Part shown: positions 47,348-61,494 of the stretch, piece by piece
How the letters are laid out: the number at the start of each line of letters is the position of its first letter
Numbering within the stretch: position 1 is the stretch's first letter
DNA from: Henckelia pumila
Lineage: Eukaryota; Streptophyta; Magnoliopsida; Lamiales; Gesneriaceae
Direction: 5' to 3'
NCBI RefSeq assembly: GCF_033568475.1
Contig: NC_133121.1
Span: forward strand, 130,294,375 to 130,358,374
DNA length: 64,000 nucleotides
Program-made: the position numbers and the translations under genes
The notes under the pieces: generated by a model
Told to the model about the DNA's origin: nothing
Seen by the model: only the letters and a program-made list of their open reading frames with translations
The model's database searches: none

Positions 47348-49293
47348 ATGGAGTATCATTGGAATCTGCTAAACAACAATACAACCCGTGGTGATGCAGT
47401 TGTGGGTGGGCATGGTAGTGAGAGCTGTGGGAACCGGCCTGCATGGGATCTTGTCGGCAATGTCCACGCGCCGCCGCCCAACTCCGCCGCCAGGCAGGTG
47501 GAATCCGGGGAGTTCAACGCGCTAATGCTGCGCGAGGAAGAAAAGAACGGGGGACTTCGTTTTTGTTCTGTGTCTTCTTCATCTGATCTTTATAGTACTG
47601 ATCATGATAAAGGGCCCTGTTACTACAACCCGGACCCGCATTTGACGTGCTTGAAGCTGGGGAAGAGGCAGTATCTTCCTAGAACCTTCGCCCGCTCGTC
47701 TTACGCGGGCAATAAGGGGAAACTCTGCGAGCCCAGCTGGGCGAGACCCTCGGCGGCGGTGGTGCCGAGGTGCCAGGTGGAGGGATGTGGGGCGGTGCTG
47801 GCGAATGCCAAGGATTATCACAGGAGGCACAAAGTTTGCGAGAAGCACGCGAAAGCTCCGAAGGTGGTGGTTGTCGGAATTGAACAACGATTCTGCCAAC
47901 AATGTAGCAGGTAATAATTATAAGGATGATTTATTATTTATGGTCGGAAGTCCAATGATTTTTTTTGGAAAGTTTTTAATTTGTTTTGTGTTAATTTGCA
48001 GGTTTCATACCTTGGATGAGTTTGATGAATCGAAGAGGAGTTGCAGAAGGAGACTGGCGGGGCATAATGAGAGAAGAAGAAAGAGTTCTCAAGACCATTC
48101 CCTTGCTAAGAGATCCGTCCAAGGTTCAATTTTTATTTTTATGTTTACTTCAATTAAACAAGTAATCCGACATATATAGTTGTCTATTCTACGTACTAAA
48201 TTTGTTGTTATGTCTTAGTCGAAGGGGTAATCAATTTTTGAGTTTAGATATTCGATCACCTTACAATAAATAAATCAATAAAATTCCTCGCAGCACTTAC
48301 TTTTCGGTGTGCATTAGCTAGTCGGTGTAAACTACTTGATCATGACTTTTAATTTATATGAACTTGCATGTCATTGCCTCTTTGGGGGGGATGATCCAAA
48401 ATTTGAGGCGAGGAGACAAATCTTGATTGCATTTAGAAAAAAAATAATTGCTCTCGTGAAATTTAAATTTTGTTTTTGTTTTGTATCTACGGGATGGGAT
48501 GATGTATAAAAGTACTAGTTATCCCCACTTTCCCCTGATTGTTTCTGTCTTTATGTCGATTGTCGCAGTTGTCTTTCTTGTAAATTTGAATATTATTAGG
48601 TATTATCTGTACTGCACTAAAGATGCCTATGCTCTATATATGGTACCATACGACGTTGTTTCTTTAGTACCATGGAAGGAAGTTGAGTTCGTACGTACAG
48701 TATTTGTATACACCTCAATTAGTACCATGCACAAGTTTTTTATCCTCTGCATATATATATATTCTCATGCACTTTTTGGGCGCGCTATAAAATTGGACGC
48801 AGATATGAAAATGATGGCCGCAAGCAGAAACCCACACCACTTCTCTAATAGCAGTGAGTGTGCTCTCTCTCTTCTGTCATCGACGAACCAAAGTCCTTGC
48901 ACCTGGAACACTAGTGTCTCTGCTTCCTCTGATCTTCCCGCCAGATGCAGCGCCGCGCTGCGAGAGCTCATCGCCGAAAATCGAGCCTCCATTTTAGCCT
49001 GCAGCAGCAAGAACAACAATATTAATCTGATCAGCTTTAATAGTGATCAGATGGAGAACCTTTGGGTTCAAAACGGATCGAATCTACGGACGTTCTCGAA
49101 TAGCCCCATCTCCCAACAAACGTCTGGAGGGCAGTTGACGTTGGATCTCATGCGGGCTTCGGGTTCCGGATTTGGGATGTTTTCTATGCCTGATCATGAT
49201 ATTGGTAACAACTCTAAGTTATTCAAGGGAGGAAATAATTATGATCAGCAAGAATATTGTTCTGAGTTGTGGAGGCTGCCTTTGGGTTATTAA
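47348..49293 (+). CDS. SPL: SQUAMOSA promoter-binding-like (SBP-box) transcription factor
   Basis: Three exons, 47348-47910, 48002-48123 and 48803-49293, encode 391 residues. The SBP domain is at about 140-216: zinc site 1 Cys142, Cys147, Cys164, His167; zinc site 2 Cys183, Cys186, His190, Cys202; the overlapping nuclear signal [17 protein letters not shown] at 199-215. The first intron splits the domain at CSR|FH, the position conserved across plant SPL genes. Exon 3 holds a miR156 target site encoding CALSLLS (248-254). SBP factors bind GTAC cores and control the juvenile-to-adult and flowering transitions, branching and leaf traits. Exact family member not fixed; the KLGKR motif before the domain and the site within the coding region fit the miR156-regulated, mid-sized SPL groups. 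All zinc ligands are intact. It converges with the malate dehydrogenase gene, 501 bases downstream. Confidence 0.93.
48860..48879 (+). promoter_or_regulatory. miR156/157 target site in the SPL coding region
   Basis: GTGCTCTCTCTCTTCTGTCA pairs with the conserved miR156 sequence at 19 of 20 positions; the single mismatch is at the usual place in SPL targets. It lies in exon 3 and encodes part of CALSLLS. This is known to cause mRNA cleavage and translational repression in young shoots. Confidence 0.93.
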
Positions 49294-49794
49294 TCAGTTT
49301 ATTAATTACGATTCTTGTTATTTATATATATATAATATTTGGTTTGTTATCTGTTAACTTTTCGTTTTCAAACACTTTGCCTTCACTATTTGGATAATTC
49401 TAGGCTTAACTAGTGCGTGTCTGCATTCAAGTATCTTGTGTTTTAGTTTATATGTATGATTTGTATTCTTTGTAGTACTTCATGGAATCTTGGAAATAAT
49501 TTCATATTGTGATTTTTCCATCTTCTCTTAATTTTGGTCTTTATACGAATACCAACATCATCATTCAAGAAATGCGAGAAAATTATAATCAAACAATAAA
49601 GAGCAAAATTGGAGCATTTACCAAGCGAAATATATAACAAGGACACCAAATTGATCTTAACAAATTAGTAAGTATATATTGCTGCAACATGAATCATATT
49701 ATTTGAATTAAGCATGGAAGAATTAATAATGTATAATTAATATAGCTAGATAGCTAGTTAGCTCCGTTGCGTATATCTCCGACCACTATAATCT
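49294..49794. other. Convergent 3' flanks of SPL and malate dehydrogenase
   Basis: 501 bases between the two stop codons, holding both 3' UTRs. The transcripts may overlap. No other feature seen. Confidence 0.5.
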
Positions 49795-52140
<2,346 letters not shown>

Positions 52141-53524
52141 TTTAAATACACGAGAATATAATAGTAATTAATAATAATAAAACAAAAAACAAAACAAAGC
52201 GAGTTTAATTTGTACTATGGTATCATTCGATCTCGCATTTTTATATATGTTCAAATCATGGAAGAATCAATCTATCAACGAGAGAATATTGTACATGGTT
52301 ATCTGTAAGCAAGCAGGCAGATCAAATTAGAGTAATACAAAGTCCACAAGACATGAATTAGTATATCATTTCTTATTCCATGAGAAAAGAACATCTTATA
52401 GCATGAGTATTCAAATTTTGAAAATTTTCAAATATTTTTGTAAAAAAAAATAAAGTGGTTACTTCCCTTTTACGTACATGTCACATTAATCCAATTGTAT
52501 GTCATTCTCAAAATCAAATGTTTGAATTGTGTAACACAATGATGTTCTCCGGTCTGATTCTGAACAAAATTTTAGGGTCCGCCTTTTGAATGTGAGCGTT
52601 TCCTTGTGGTGACGTTTACGTGAAGCTAATGAGGTTGGCAGTATTTTTAATTTTAATGTTTACTACTATAAAAGAAATTAATAAATTCATTCAAAAATGT
52701 TAAACAAAACAAATAAATGGCGCCGTCACTATTAATTGCCTCCCTAAATTTCTATTAGGTACGCACATACGGTATTATATAAACAACTAGTTATTTAAAA
52801 TTCATTAATTATTAACTCATTTGAACTTGTATAGGTAATTTTTTGACAAAAAAATTGTAAAACTAAAAATTAATCTAATAAATTTTTTTTTGAAACTTTA
52901 ATCTAAAACATGAAGATTGAGGGAACTTTATAAATTTTTATAATGTTCGTTAAAATTATGCGACACTTCAAAATGATAGACTTAGACGTTTAAAAATTAA
53001 ACCAGAGGGACCAAAACAATAGCACATATTTTTTTTTTCCCTTTGTTTCAAATATACAGACATGCATGCACTTGTAAATATTTTTTTTCTTAATACGCCC
53101 TTAATTAATTTATGATCTTGTAATTTATTAATTATTGAAAATTAAAACAATTTATATAAAGATTCATTAAATTATGGTAAAATTGGAAAATTGTTAATTA
53201 ATTGATTTCCGATTGATTTCATGAGAAACAGGGACGGAGTAAATATAACTTTCCAATAAATATACTTGTAATTAATAGCATGTGTGGCACGCGATGATAA
53301 TTTATTTATATGATAAATCTATTTTAATATTTTTTATAATTATATTGGGTGGAGATGTATAAAATCAATATAAATATTATATGTGTAAAATAAAACAAAT
53401 ATTATGAAAAATACGGAATTTGAATATATGATGCCCTTTTTTTCTCAAAAATTATATGACCCAGGTAAGTAAAGCTTGTAATGTAAATTGTGTAATGCAC
53501 TTGAATGCATATGTACTTTCATAT
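52141..53524. other. 5' flank of malate dehydrogenase and intergenic region
   Basis: Upstream of a minus-strand gene, so it should hold that gene's promoter; no distinct TATA box could be chosen. AT-rich, no other gene. Confidence 0.45.
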
Positions 53525-54272
53525 TCTTATAGAAATATGTTATGTTCTATACATAATTACTTTTATATCCCTACACATATTTATAAGGATTAAATATAAT
53601 ATATAGAAACGAAAATAAAAGAACAAAATTGTTAATTCATCATCGTACACCTTTATTTTTTTATTTACACTTTTATATATTTTTATTATTGTTGTTGTTA
53701 CATAGAAAAGAGAATAAAAGGAAAATTTGTTAATTTATAGTTGTAAAATTTTGTGTTTGAAGCGCATTTTTAGATAGATAATAGTAATAATAATTATTAG
53801 GATTACACAGGAAAAAAAAATTAAAAAAAAGGTAAATTAAAGTTGTTATGTCACATTGTAAATCGTTGTCTTTTTATTTATATATGCTTTTAAATAAATC
53901 TTATAGAAATATGTTATGTTCTATACATAATTATTTTTATATCCCTGCACATATTTATAAGGATTAAATATAATAGAAACGAAAATAAAAGAACAAAATT
54001 GTTAATTCATCACCGTACACCTTTATTTTTTTTATTTACACTTTTATATATTGTTATTATTGTTGTTGTTATTACATAGAAAAGAGAATAAAAAGAAAAA
54101 TTTGTTAATTTATAGCTGTAAAATTTTGTGTTTGAAGCGCATTTTTAGATAGATAATAGTAATAATAATTATTAGGATTACACAGGAAAAAAAAATTAAA
54201 AAAAGGTAAATTAAAGTTGTTAAGTCACATTGTAAATCGTTGTCTTTTTATTTATATATGCTTTTAAATAAA
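53525..54272. repeat. Tandem duplication, 2 x 374 bp
   Basis: A unit starting TCTTATAGAAATATGTTATG begins at 53525 and again at 53899, ending in CTTTTAAATAAA. The copies differ by several small substitutions and indels. Degenerate partial copies of its AATAATAATTATTAGGATTACATA part continue at about 54285, 54385, 54890 and 55010, so this is a decaying array. Confidence 0.8.
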
Positions 54273-54454
54273 CAATAAAATAATAATAATAACTAGGATT
54301 GCATAAGACGAAAAATAAAACAACAAAAGTAGTTTATTGATATCCGTAAAACTTTATCATTTTATTCATATTTTTAGATATACAATAATAATATTTATTA
54401 AGATTACATAAAAAAGGAGAGAAAGATGTCAATACACGGTTTTAAAACTTTTTT

Positions 54455-54835
54455 CGTTTGGTTTGAGTGATATGATAAATAATATATAGATAAGTAATGT
54501 AATGTAATAAAAAATAAATAAGAAATGATAGTAAATATAGTTTTTTATTTGATTGATAGATTATAGTTTATTTGATTTGATTGATTAAATTTTATATAAA
54601 AATGATAAATTACCATTTTGTCATTTTAACAATAAATAAAATATGAATATATTATTTATAAGAGGTAATATAGTAATTTAAATTCAATGATTTGATTGAT
54701 ATATGATAAATAATTAATGATTTGATTGATGTAAAATAAATAATTAATAAATGGATAAATAATATGTCGAGAAGAACGCGAGATTTAATAAAGATAAGTT
54801 ATACCGAATTTAATAATATACCGTACCAAACGAAA
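54455..54835 (+). mobile_element. MITE, three-copy family, copy 3
   Basis: Begins TTTCGTTTGGTTTGAGTGATA and ends CGTACCAAACGAAA. The outer CGTTTGGT/ACCAAACG are inverted repeats. Its interior blocks follow those at 12926 in the same order. It is inserted within the decayed repeat array: partial array units lie on both sides. A short internal duplication (AATTAATGATTTGATTGAT) is present. Confidence 0.7.
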
Positions 54836-55206
54836 ACAACAAAGTGTTTATTGATAATTCCTTTTATTCATATTTAAGATATATATACAATAATAATATT
54901 TATTAAGATTACATAAAAAAAAATTAAATAAAGATGTTAATCCACTATTCTAGAACTTTGCCATTTTCCCTAATTTTCCCCACTTTTACTTTTAGAAGAT
55001 TATTGATAATTGATAATAATAATTATTATAATTATTAGGATTACATAGAAAGGAAAATAAAAGGACAAAAGTAATATCATATGAGTAATCCACAACAAAT
55101 ACAGCACACGCTGCGAACCGTGAAGGGCTGAATCAAGAAACAAACTTTGAATTCGGACGTTGGATAGCAACAAAAACCCAGAAATCACAGCAAATTCGAG
55201 AGGAAA

Positions 55207-58200
55207 ATGCGAAGCCATAAAGTTGATTTGCTCCTGAGGAGTTGTTTCTCGCCCATTTATGGATACAGACTCCTTAGTTCACTTCCCGGCAACCCCCTTA
55301 TCGATGATCACGCCGATGATATAGTAATCTTTCACTCGTTATTTGCTGCATTTTAACCCTCCCAACTCTTTCTTTGACCCTGTTCGATTTGGTTGCCTTG
55401 AGTTTGCTTTCAGGTGCTTGTTGAAGCCAAAGCTAGTTCAAGAAAGGCAATTCTCAATAGACCCTCTTCGCTCAATGCTCTCAATATCTCTATGGTCAGT
55501 CTTTTTCTTTTTTTTTTTTGAACATTTATGGTCAGTTTTTGATCGTATGCTGTTGGTGATTTTGATGCTTCGGTTTCCTGCTTGTCGAGAATGGTGTTTC
55601 CTGTGCTGGCGTTAGCGGTTTGTTTCCCTCTAGCGAACTGGCAAAATTTTGGAATTCTATCTATCTGAGGGGCGGGTGGTTACATTTTCGTTGTTTGTTG
55701 AAATGCTCCATGAGGTCCTATGTACAAGATTTTGTCTTTTACCTGATAGGAATGCTGAGGTCGCTCTATTAGGAATCATTAAAGGAATGCCGAGGTCGCT
55801 CTATTAGGAATCATTAAATCGTGAACAGTGGCAACGTGGTAAATTTCTGTGAGGTGATTTCGAGGTTTTTGAAATATTGGGGTGAAAAACCGCAGATTTT
55901 GGGTAATTGTTGTTTGGTATAATTGTTCTAGATGAATGTATAATTCACCAGGTAACTTCAATGGCATTGCTGCTCTTTTGCTGTTGAACAAATAATGTGG
56001 TGGTGTTTTTGATTTAATTTGATAGTAGCAGGCAGTTTTAGATTGGGTTTTTCATCATTCGTCGATGTGAACCGCTAGGATTTATTTGTTGATTCCAGTT
56101 GTGAGAAGGAGAGTTGTTTGGAACCATTGTTATGTTTGTTGAGAATTACATGATCAAGGTTAAGCTACGTTGTTTCAATTGTGGTTCATGGTAATATCAA
56201 GCACAGATTGGGTTTTTCATCATTCGTCGACGTGAACCGCTAGGATTTATTTGTTGATTCCAGTTGTGAGAAGGAGAGTTGTTTGGCTCCATTGTTATGT
56301 TTGTTGAGAATTACGTGATCAAGGTTAAGATACTTTGTTTCAATTGTGGTTCATGGTAATATCAAGCACAATTCATGCATTTAAGTTTTATGATGCACTA
56401 TCTGAGACAAAGTTTGTAATGATGAACATAGGTATCCAGGCTTCATAAGCTTTACAAAAGTTGGGAAGACAACCCTGACATTGGGTTTGTTGCATCAAAG
56501 GTACACCTCCTTCAAGTGTCCAGGGTCTTGGCTTTTTAAGAGAATTGTAAGTTTACATTTGTTGTTTCGCACGTATAAATGACTCCAAGGTGATTAAAAT
56601 TTTTGAAGGGCAGAGGCAGGGCATTTTGTGCTGGTGGTGATATTGTTTCACTCTATAATTTGATAAGTAAAGGTATCTCTCTCTCTCTCTCTGTGCGCGT
56701 CTCTGCAAACACACACCCACCCACACACCCCTGCTTGCGTGTCCGTTGCAATTGTCTCACATTGAATAATTAAATTAACAAAGAGTGAGATATAAACCCT
56801 TGAGCTAACCTCACCCAATAAGCAAGTTTTTTGGGATGGACACCTCATGGGTTTGTAACAATGTTCTAAAAGGCGGTACACGGGTGTTCACCCACCGCTT
56901 AGCGCCTAGACGCTTAGGCCCGCCTAGGCGGTTTTTTTTTTTTAGCCTAAATATTTAATTATTCTAATCCGGTCTATCTTAATATTTCTCCAATAATTTT
57001 TTTTTATCGAATTCACTTGCCTAAGTGGTGTTTTTTTTGTTCTAAATATCTAATTATTCTCGTTCATCTTAATATTTCTCCAATAATTTTTCTTTATCGA
57101 ATTCAAACTCGAATTACATGAAATATTTTTCGTCTTCATCCGATACAAATTGATGGACAAATATGTCAATTAATATTTTTTAAAAAAATTAAAATAAAAA
57201 ATATTATATGTTAATCTAGGCGGCCGCTTAGGCGTATTTTGAGGCGTCTAGTCGGAGATTAGGCGGCCTAAACGGTCAATTAATGTAATAACTCACAGAA
57301 GCTTCAACTGTTTAAAAATCAAGGCGCTAGGCAACTGCCTAGTGAGGCGGCGCCTCTTTTTAAAACACGGGTTTATAACCTATCATCGGTGCTTTCGTTG
57401 AGAGCCGGTGTAGCGGAAGGGACAACCTAGGAAAGGGCTACCATCGGATGAAGGGTGAGTGAAAACTGTCTAGAGTGGGTCGCCGCGGACGTCGGCTTCT
57501 CAAGAGGTCGGCAATGTTACAATTGTAACACATTGAATAATAAAACTAACAAAGAGTGAGTTATAAACCTTTGAGGTAACCCCACCCAATAGGCAAGTTT
57601 TTTGAGATGTACCTCATGGGTTTATAACCTAACAATGTCTATTGATCTAGATTGCATAGTATCTACAATGTGCTTATATATATATATATATATATATAAT
57701 TAATAATATGATCTCGTTTCTTATATAAAAAAAACTATCTACAAATGTGCTTAGTTAATGGGAACTCTGCTAAAAAAATCCTTTTATTTTTTAATGAAGC
57801 AAGCTAGTGAAATTTTTCTTCATGAATCATGATATAAGAAGTATGATGATGGCCTCTTTTATTTTCACTATGTGTGCTGTTGTGCTTTTTTATCCCTTTT
57901 GACAACATTAGCTATAAGTTCTAATCCTACTCATACAGGGAATCTAGACGAGTGCAAAGAATTCTTCTCGAAGGCATATGGTTTTATGTACTTTCTTGGT
58001 ACTTATTTGAAGCCACATGTGAGTATATTTGATTTGCATCTTCATTTATGTATTTGTTGTGTGCTAGTCAAATGCTGCATGACAGTTCATCGTTTCTCTT
58101 CCTAAAATTTATGTGATGCTATAACTTGAATTCCAAATTTTCAGAGTGCAACTAACTACATTTTCCTCTTCAACACGATTATTATTTCTGCACTCTCTCC

Positions 58201-60957
58201 TAATATTCTTTACACTTGTCATGTGATCTTTTAAGAAGGTATAGAAAAGGCAATGAATTTTGGATAATGTTGGCACTATGTTCTTGTACTATCACTTTAT
58301 CCTTGGAGTTTGTCTCTTAGTAAGCAGCATTTGGAAGTGTGTTCTTTTCTATTTGAATTAACGTTTGCTTATAAATAAAGCAGAATGTTTCCATATAAAA
58401 AAAAACTAATTTTCCCATGGATGAATATAAATTGCATTGCACTTCAATATCTACCAGCTTGTAGCTATTGATGTTAAATTGTTTACTCTGTCTGGGTTGT
58501 ATTGAATTTACACTAGTTTCCTATATTCCATGCAGGTTGCTATTTTAAATGGAATTACTATGGGTGGTGGAGCTGGAATTTCGATTCCTGGCATGTTCCA
58601 ACTTGCGACCGATAGAACTGTAGGATAAAAACTTAAGACTGAATTTCTTATTCTTCTCTTTGTCGTTATTTATTAATAGAGGTCTGTTTTTTTATGGCCA
58701 TTTGGTCTTGTATTTTGGGCAATTATTTAACTTATTGTGTATAACTAAGTTTTGGGGGTGGTCAAATAGCTCCGACGTATTTTTGCTAGAATTTTTTTAT
58801 AGACGAATGATGGAATGAGGCTGAAATTGCAAGTTGGGTATGAAAAACTTAAGAGATAAAACATGGGAGTGAAATTGAACGTAATCCGTATGAAGTGATT
58901 TTCATGCATTCAAATAGTGGTGTTCTAGAATTTATTGTTTGCTGATTACAAAAATAAATTCAAATCACAGTATACTGGGATGTGCGTACCTTTACTTGTT
59001 TGCAAAAAAATTGAGCTCCATTCGACCCATTGCAGATTTTTGCCACTCCTGAAACACTAATTGGTTTCCATCCTGATGCTGGAGCATCCTTTTACCTCTC
59101 CCATTTGCCTGGCTATTTGGGTAATTCTTGAACTTTTGTGATTTTCAACAGTGTTCATCATGTCTTTTTTAGTGTGATCTCTAACGTTTCATAGTACACT
59201 GTTCGCATGTTGAGATAAATGGGAATCACCCATATTGTTGTTTTCGATCTTCTACCAGTCAATTGCAAAGTTTTTGTAGGATGTTGTCCTTTAATTTACA
59301 AATTTACTGATTTTATCTATGACAATCAAAAGAACATCATGTCGGCCAATTTTAGGTTTCCAGTTTGAATAACTGGCACATAATGGGCTTCCGGTTGTTG
59401 GATGATCTCACATTTCCATTCTTCTTCTCTATTAAGGTTTATATCTTTGCTTGCATGGTGCAGAAAAATGATTATTCTTGTTCTCATGCCCATTTGATTG
59501 ATATGTTAACTGATCAGACAGCTGATTGAGCCTCTGAATCTGTGTAATATCTGTTTACAGGAGAGTACTTGGGTCTGACTGGAGAGAAACTTAGCGGAGC
59601 GGAATTGGCATCCTGCGGGCTTGCTACTCACTATTCACTTTTTACAGTCAGGCCTCCACTTATTTTCTTTTTAAAATTCTATCTTTGTATTCTTTTTTAG
59701 TTCCCACTGGATTTAATGCAATCAAATTGTATTTCTCATCATCCTCTATCCTTGCAGAAACTTCCTTTAATTGAAGAACAACTTGGAAACTTGGTAACGG
59801 ATTGTCCCTCTGTCCTTGAAAGTTCTTTAGAAAATCACAGGGATCCCATTCATCTAGATCAAACAAGTGTAATCCATAGGTATTTGTTTCTTGCAAGTTC
59901 TAGTTACTGTTGAAGCTCGATCGGTTCCATGAACACCAATTCAATTAAGCTTATCATTGATTATGTTCTTCTGATTGTTGAGCATTATTTTGATTCCACT
60001 AGAAAAGGGTGCTAATACGCTGCGCTAAGATATGCAATCCTAGCTCTAGATTAATCTTTTTATTTTCATTTGATTTACCAATTTGAATTCTTCAACATTT
60101 GTTATTTAGGATTGAAACTGTCAACAGATGTTTCGGCCACGACACAGTCGAAGAAATAATTGAATCATTGGTGAGCATATATCTCTGAGACTTTGGAAAG
60201 GAGTTTTAAACTTGCTTGTACTTGAGTTTATCATCCTGTATTTCCTGCAACTCTAAGCTATAAACCTTTTTTCTAGAAAAACGAGGTTGTCAAAACAAAT
60301 GATGCATGGTGTGTTTCAACTTTGAATAAACTTAAAGAAGCCGCGCCCTTGAGCTTGAAAGTTGCGTTGAAATCCGTAGGTTCTTTCAATAATTTTCCTT
60401 GTTTTCTTTCCAATCCACTTTTCTCATTATTTCTCATTTTCCTTTCCATCATTTTCTCATTGTTTGAGTCAATGTCACGTCCAGATACGTGAAGGTCGAT
60501 TTCAAACTCTCGACCAGTGTCTTGTTCGTGAGTATAGAATGTCCTTACAAGCAATCACGGGGCAGATAAGCCATGACTTCAGCGAGGTACTATGTTTGAT
60601 GGATTGCAGTTTCCGTTTCATTAGCAGCAAACTTTTCAGGTCTTTGTCATGTTCATATATTCCTTGCTAGGGTGTTCGGGCAAAGCTAATCGACAAAGAT
60701 TTTGCCCCGAAGGTAAACTGATACGTCGACATCATTTTTCACATGAAACTTTCGCTTATCTGAATCTACACTACTACTGTGATAAACAAGAACTACATTT
60801 CCTCCATTTACATGTGATTTGTTTGTAAAAAATTCAGTGGGATCCTCCAAGCTTGGAGCATGTATCAGAAGACATGGTTGACCAATACTTGTCTCCAATT
60901 TCTGCACTTGAGCCTGATCTTGAGCTACCCACCAAGCAAAGAGAAGCATTTTTATGA
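55207..60957 (+). CDS. 3-hydroxyisobutyryl-CoA hydrolase-like protein, mitochondrial
   Basis: Fourteen exons: 55207-55323, 55414-55494, 56432-56500, 56609-56672, 57939-58018, 58536-58619, 59036-59120, 59561-59646, 59758-59879, 60110-60170, 60277-60375, 60485-60586, 60671-60712, 60838-60957. All phases close, giving 403 residues. The N-terminus (MRSHKVDLLLRSCFSPIYGYR) is an Arg-rich mitochondrial presequence. The crotonase fold follows: ILNRPSSLNAL, the oxyanion-hole parts AFCAGGD (95-100) and GITMGGGAG (143-151), and ETLIGFHPDAG with Glu171 and Asp179 at the expected catalytic positions; then the hydrolase-specific FGHDTVEEI and REGRFQTLDQCLVREYR. Hydrolases of this family cleave 3-hydroxyisobutyryl-CoA in valine breakdown. 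In plants, related proteins have also been found as subunit mS47 of the mitochondrial ribosome, so the role is open. Introns 2 and 4 hold repeats. Confidence 0.93.
55749..55818 (+). repeat. Tandem duplication, 2 x 35 bp, intron 2 of the hydrolase gene
   Basis: GGAATGCTGAGGTCGCTCTA at 55749 recurs at 55784 with one difference (T/C). Confidence 0.85.
56041..56370 (+). repeat. Tandem duplication, 2 x 165 bp, intron 2 of the hydrolase gene
   Basis: The unit starting GATTGGGTTTTTCATCATTC is repeated directly at 56206. Only a few bases differ (GATGTG/GACGTG, GGAACC/GGCTCC, ACATG/ACGTG, AAGCTACG/AAGATACT). It lies wholly within intron 2, ending about 60 bases before exon 3. Confidence 0.85.
56758..57640. 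mobile_element. Composite repeat in intron 4 of the hydrolase gene
   Basis: Two direct copies of a block of about 105 bp (CACATTGAATAAT...CCTCATGGGTTT.TAAC) lie at about 56758-56860 and 57527-57635. Between them is a hAT-like miniature element, about 56863-57366, with ends GTTCTAAAAGGCGG and GGCGCCTCTTTTTAAAAC and several GCCTAGGCG-type palindromes near each end. A GC-rich stretch (57380-57520) follows. This is a nested insertion, with the outer unit having direct repeats. Confidence 0.55.
57678..57702. repeat. TA microsatellite in intron 4
   Basis: About 24 bases of TA directly after the composite repeat. Confidence 0.75.
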
Positions 60958-61494
60958 TATACTGGGAAAAGTACATAAACTCTAATTTTCTTCCATTTCT
61001 TGTTAAATTTTGGAGATCCAAAATTCTTCAGAACCACACACAAGTCATGTAATAAGACATTTGTGGAGCACTGTGCACATTGTGCATTATTTTGCTTTAA
61101 TTGGTAAAGGTGTAATCTCGGTGTAAATTTTTTTTTTTTATTATTATATATATTTTTTGCATTTAAGTTGAATCGAACCCAAATGTAATAATAGTTCGCA
61201 TATACTTGAAAATTCTTGTGCTCTAATATAAATGGGGGTCCTTGTCAATTTGATTTGAAATCAACATTCAGATTGGACATAACAGACAAAATAGAAAATA
61301 TAATAAAATGGAGGTTAACTTGAGCTCATCTAAAGATTGGATTTTTTTTTTTGGGATAATGTATATAATATATAAAGATAGGATTGAATCGTGATATAAT
61401 AATGTTAATAATGGAAAAGCCATAATGATAGTGGAAGCAAGAAGACTTTGGTGGCATACATATTATCCATTCTTATCCCCAGAAGTTCTCAATC
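60958..61494. other. Spacer between hydrolase and tail-anchored protein genes
   Basis: 537 bases between a stop and the next start codon on the same strand; it should hold the hydrolase 3' UTR and the promoter of the following gene. It has T- and A-rich runs; no clear TATA box was selected. Confidence 0.5.
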
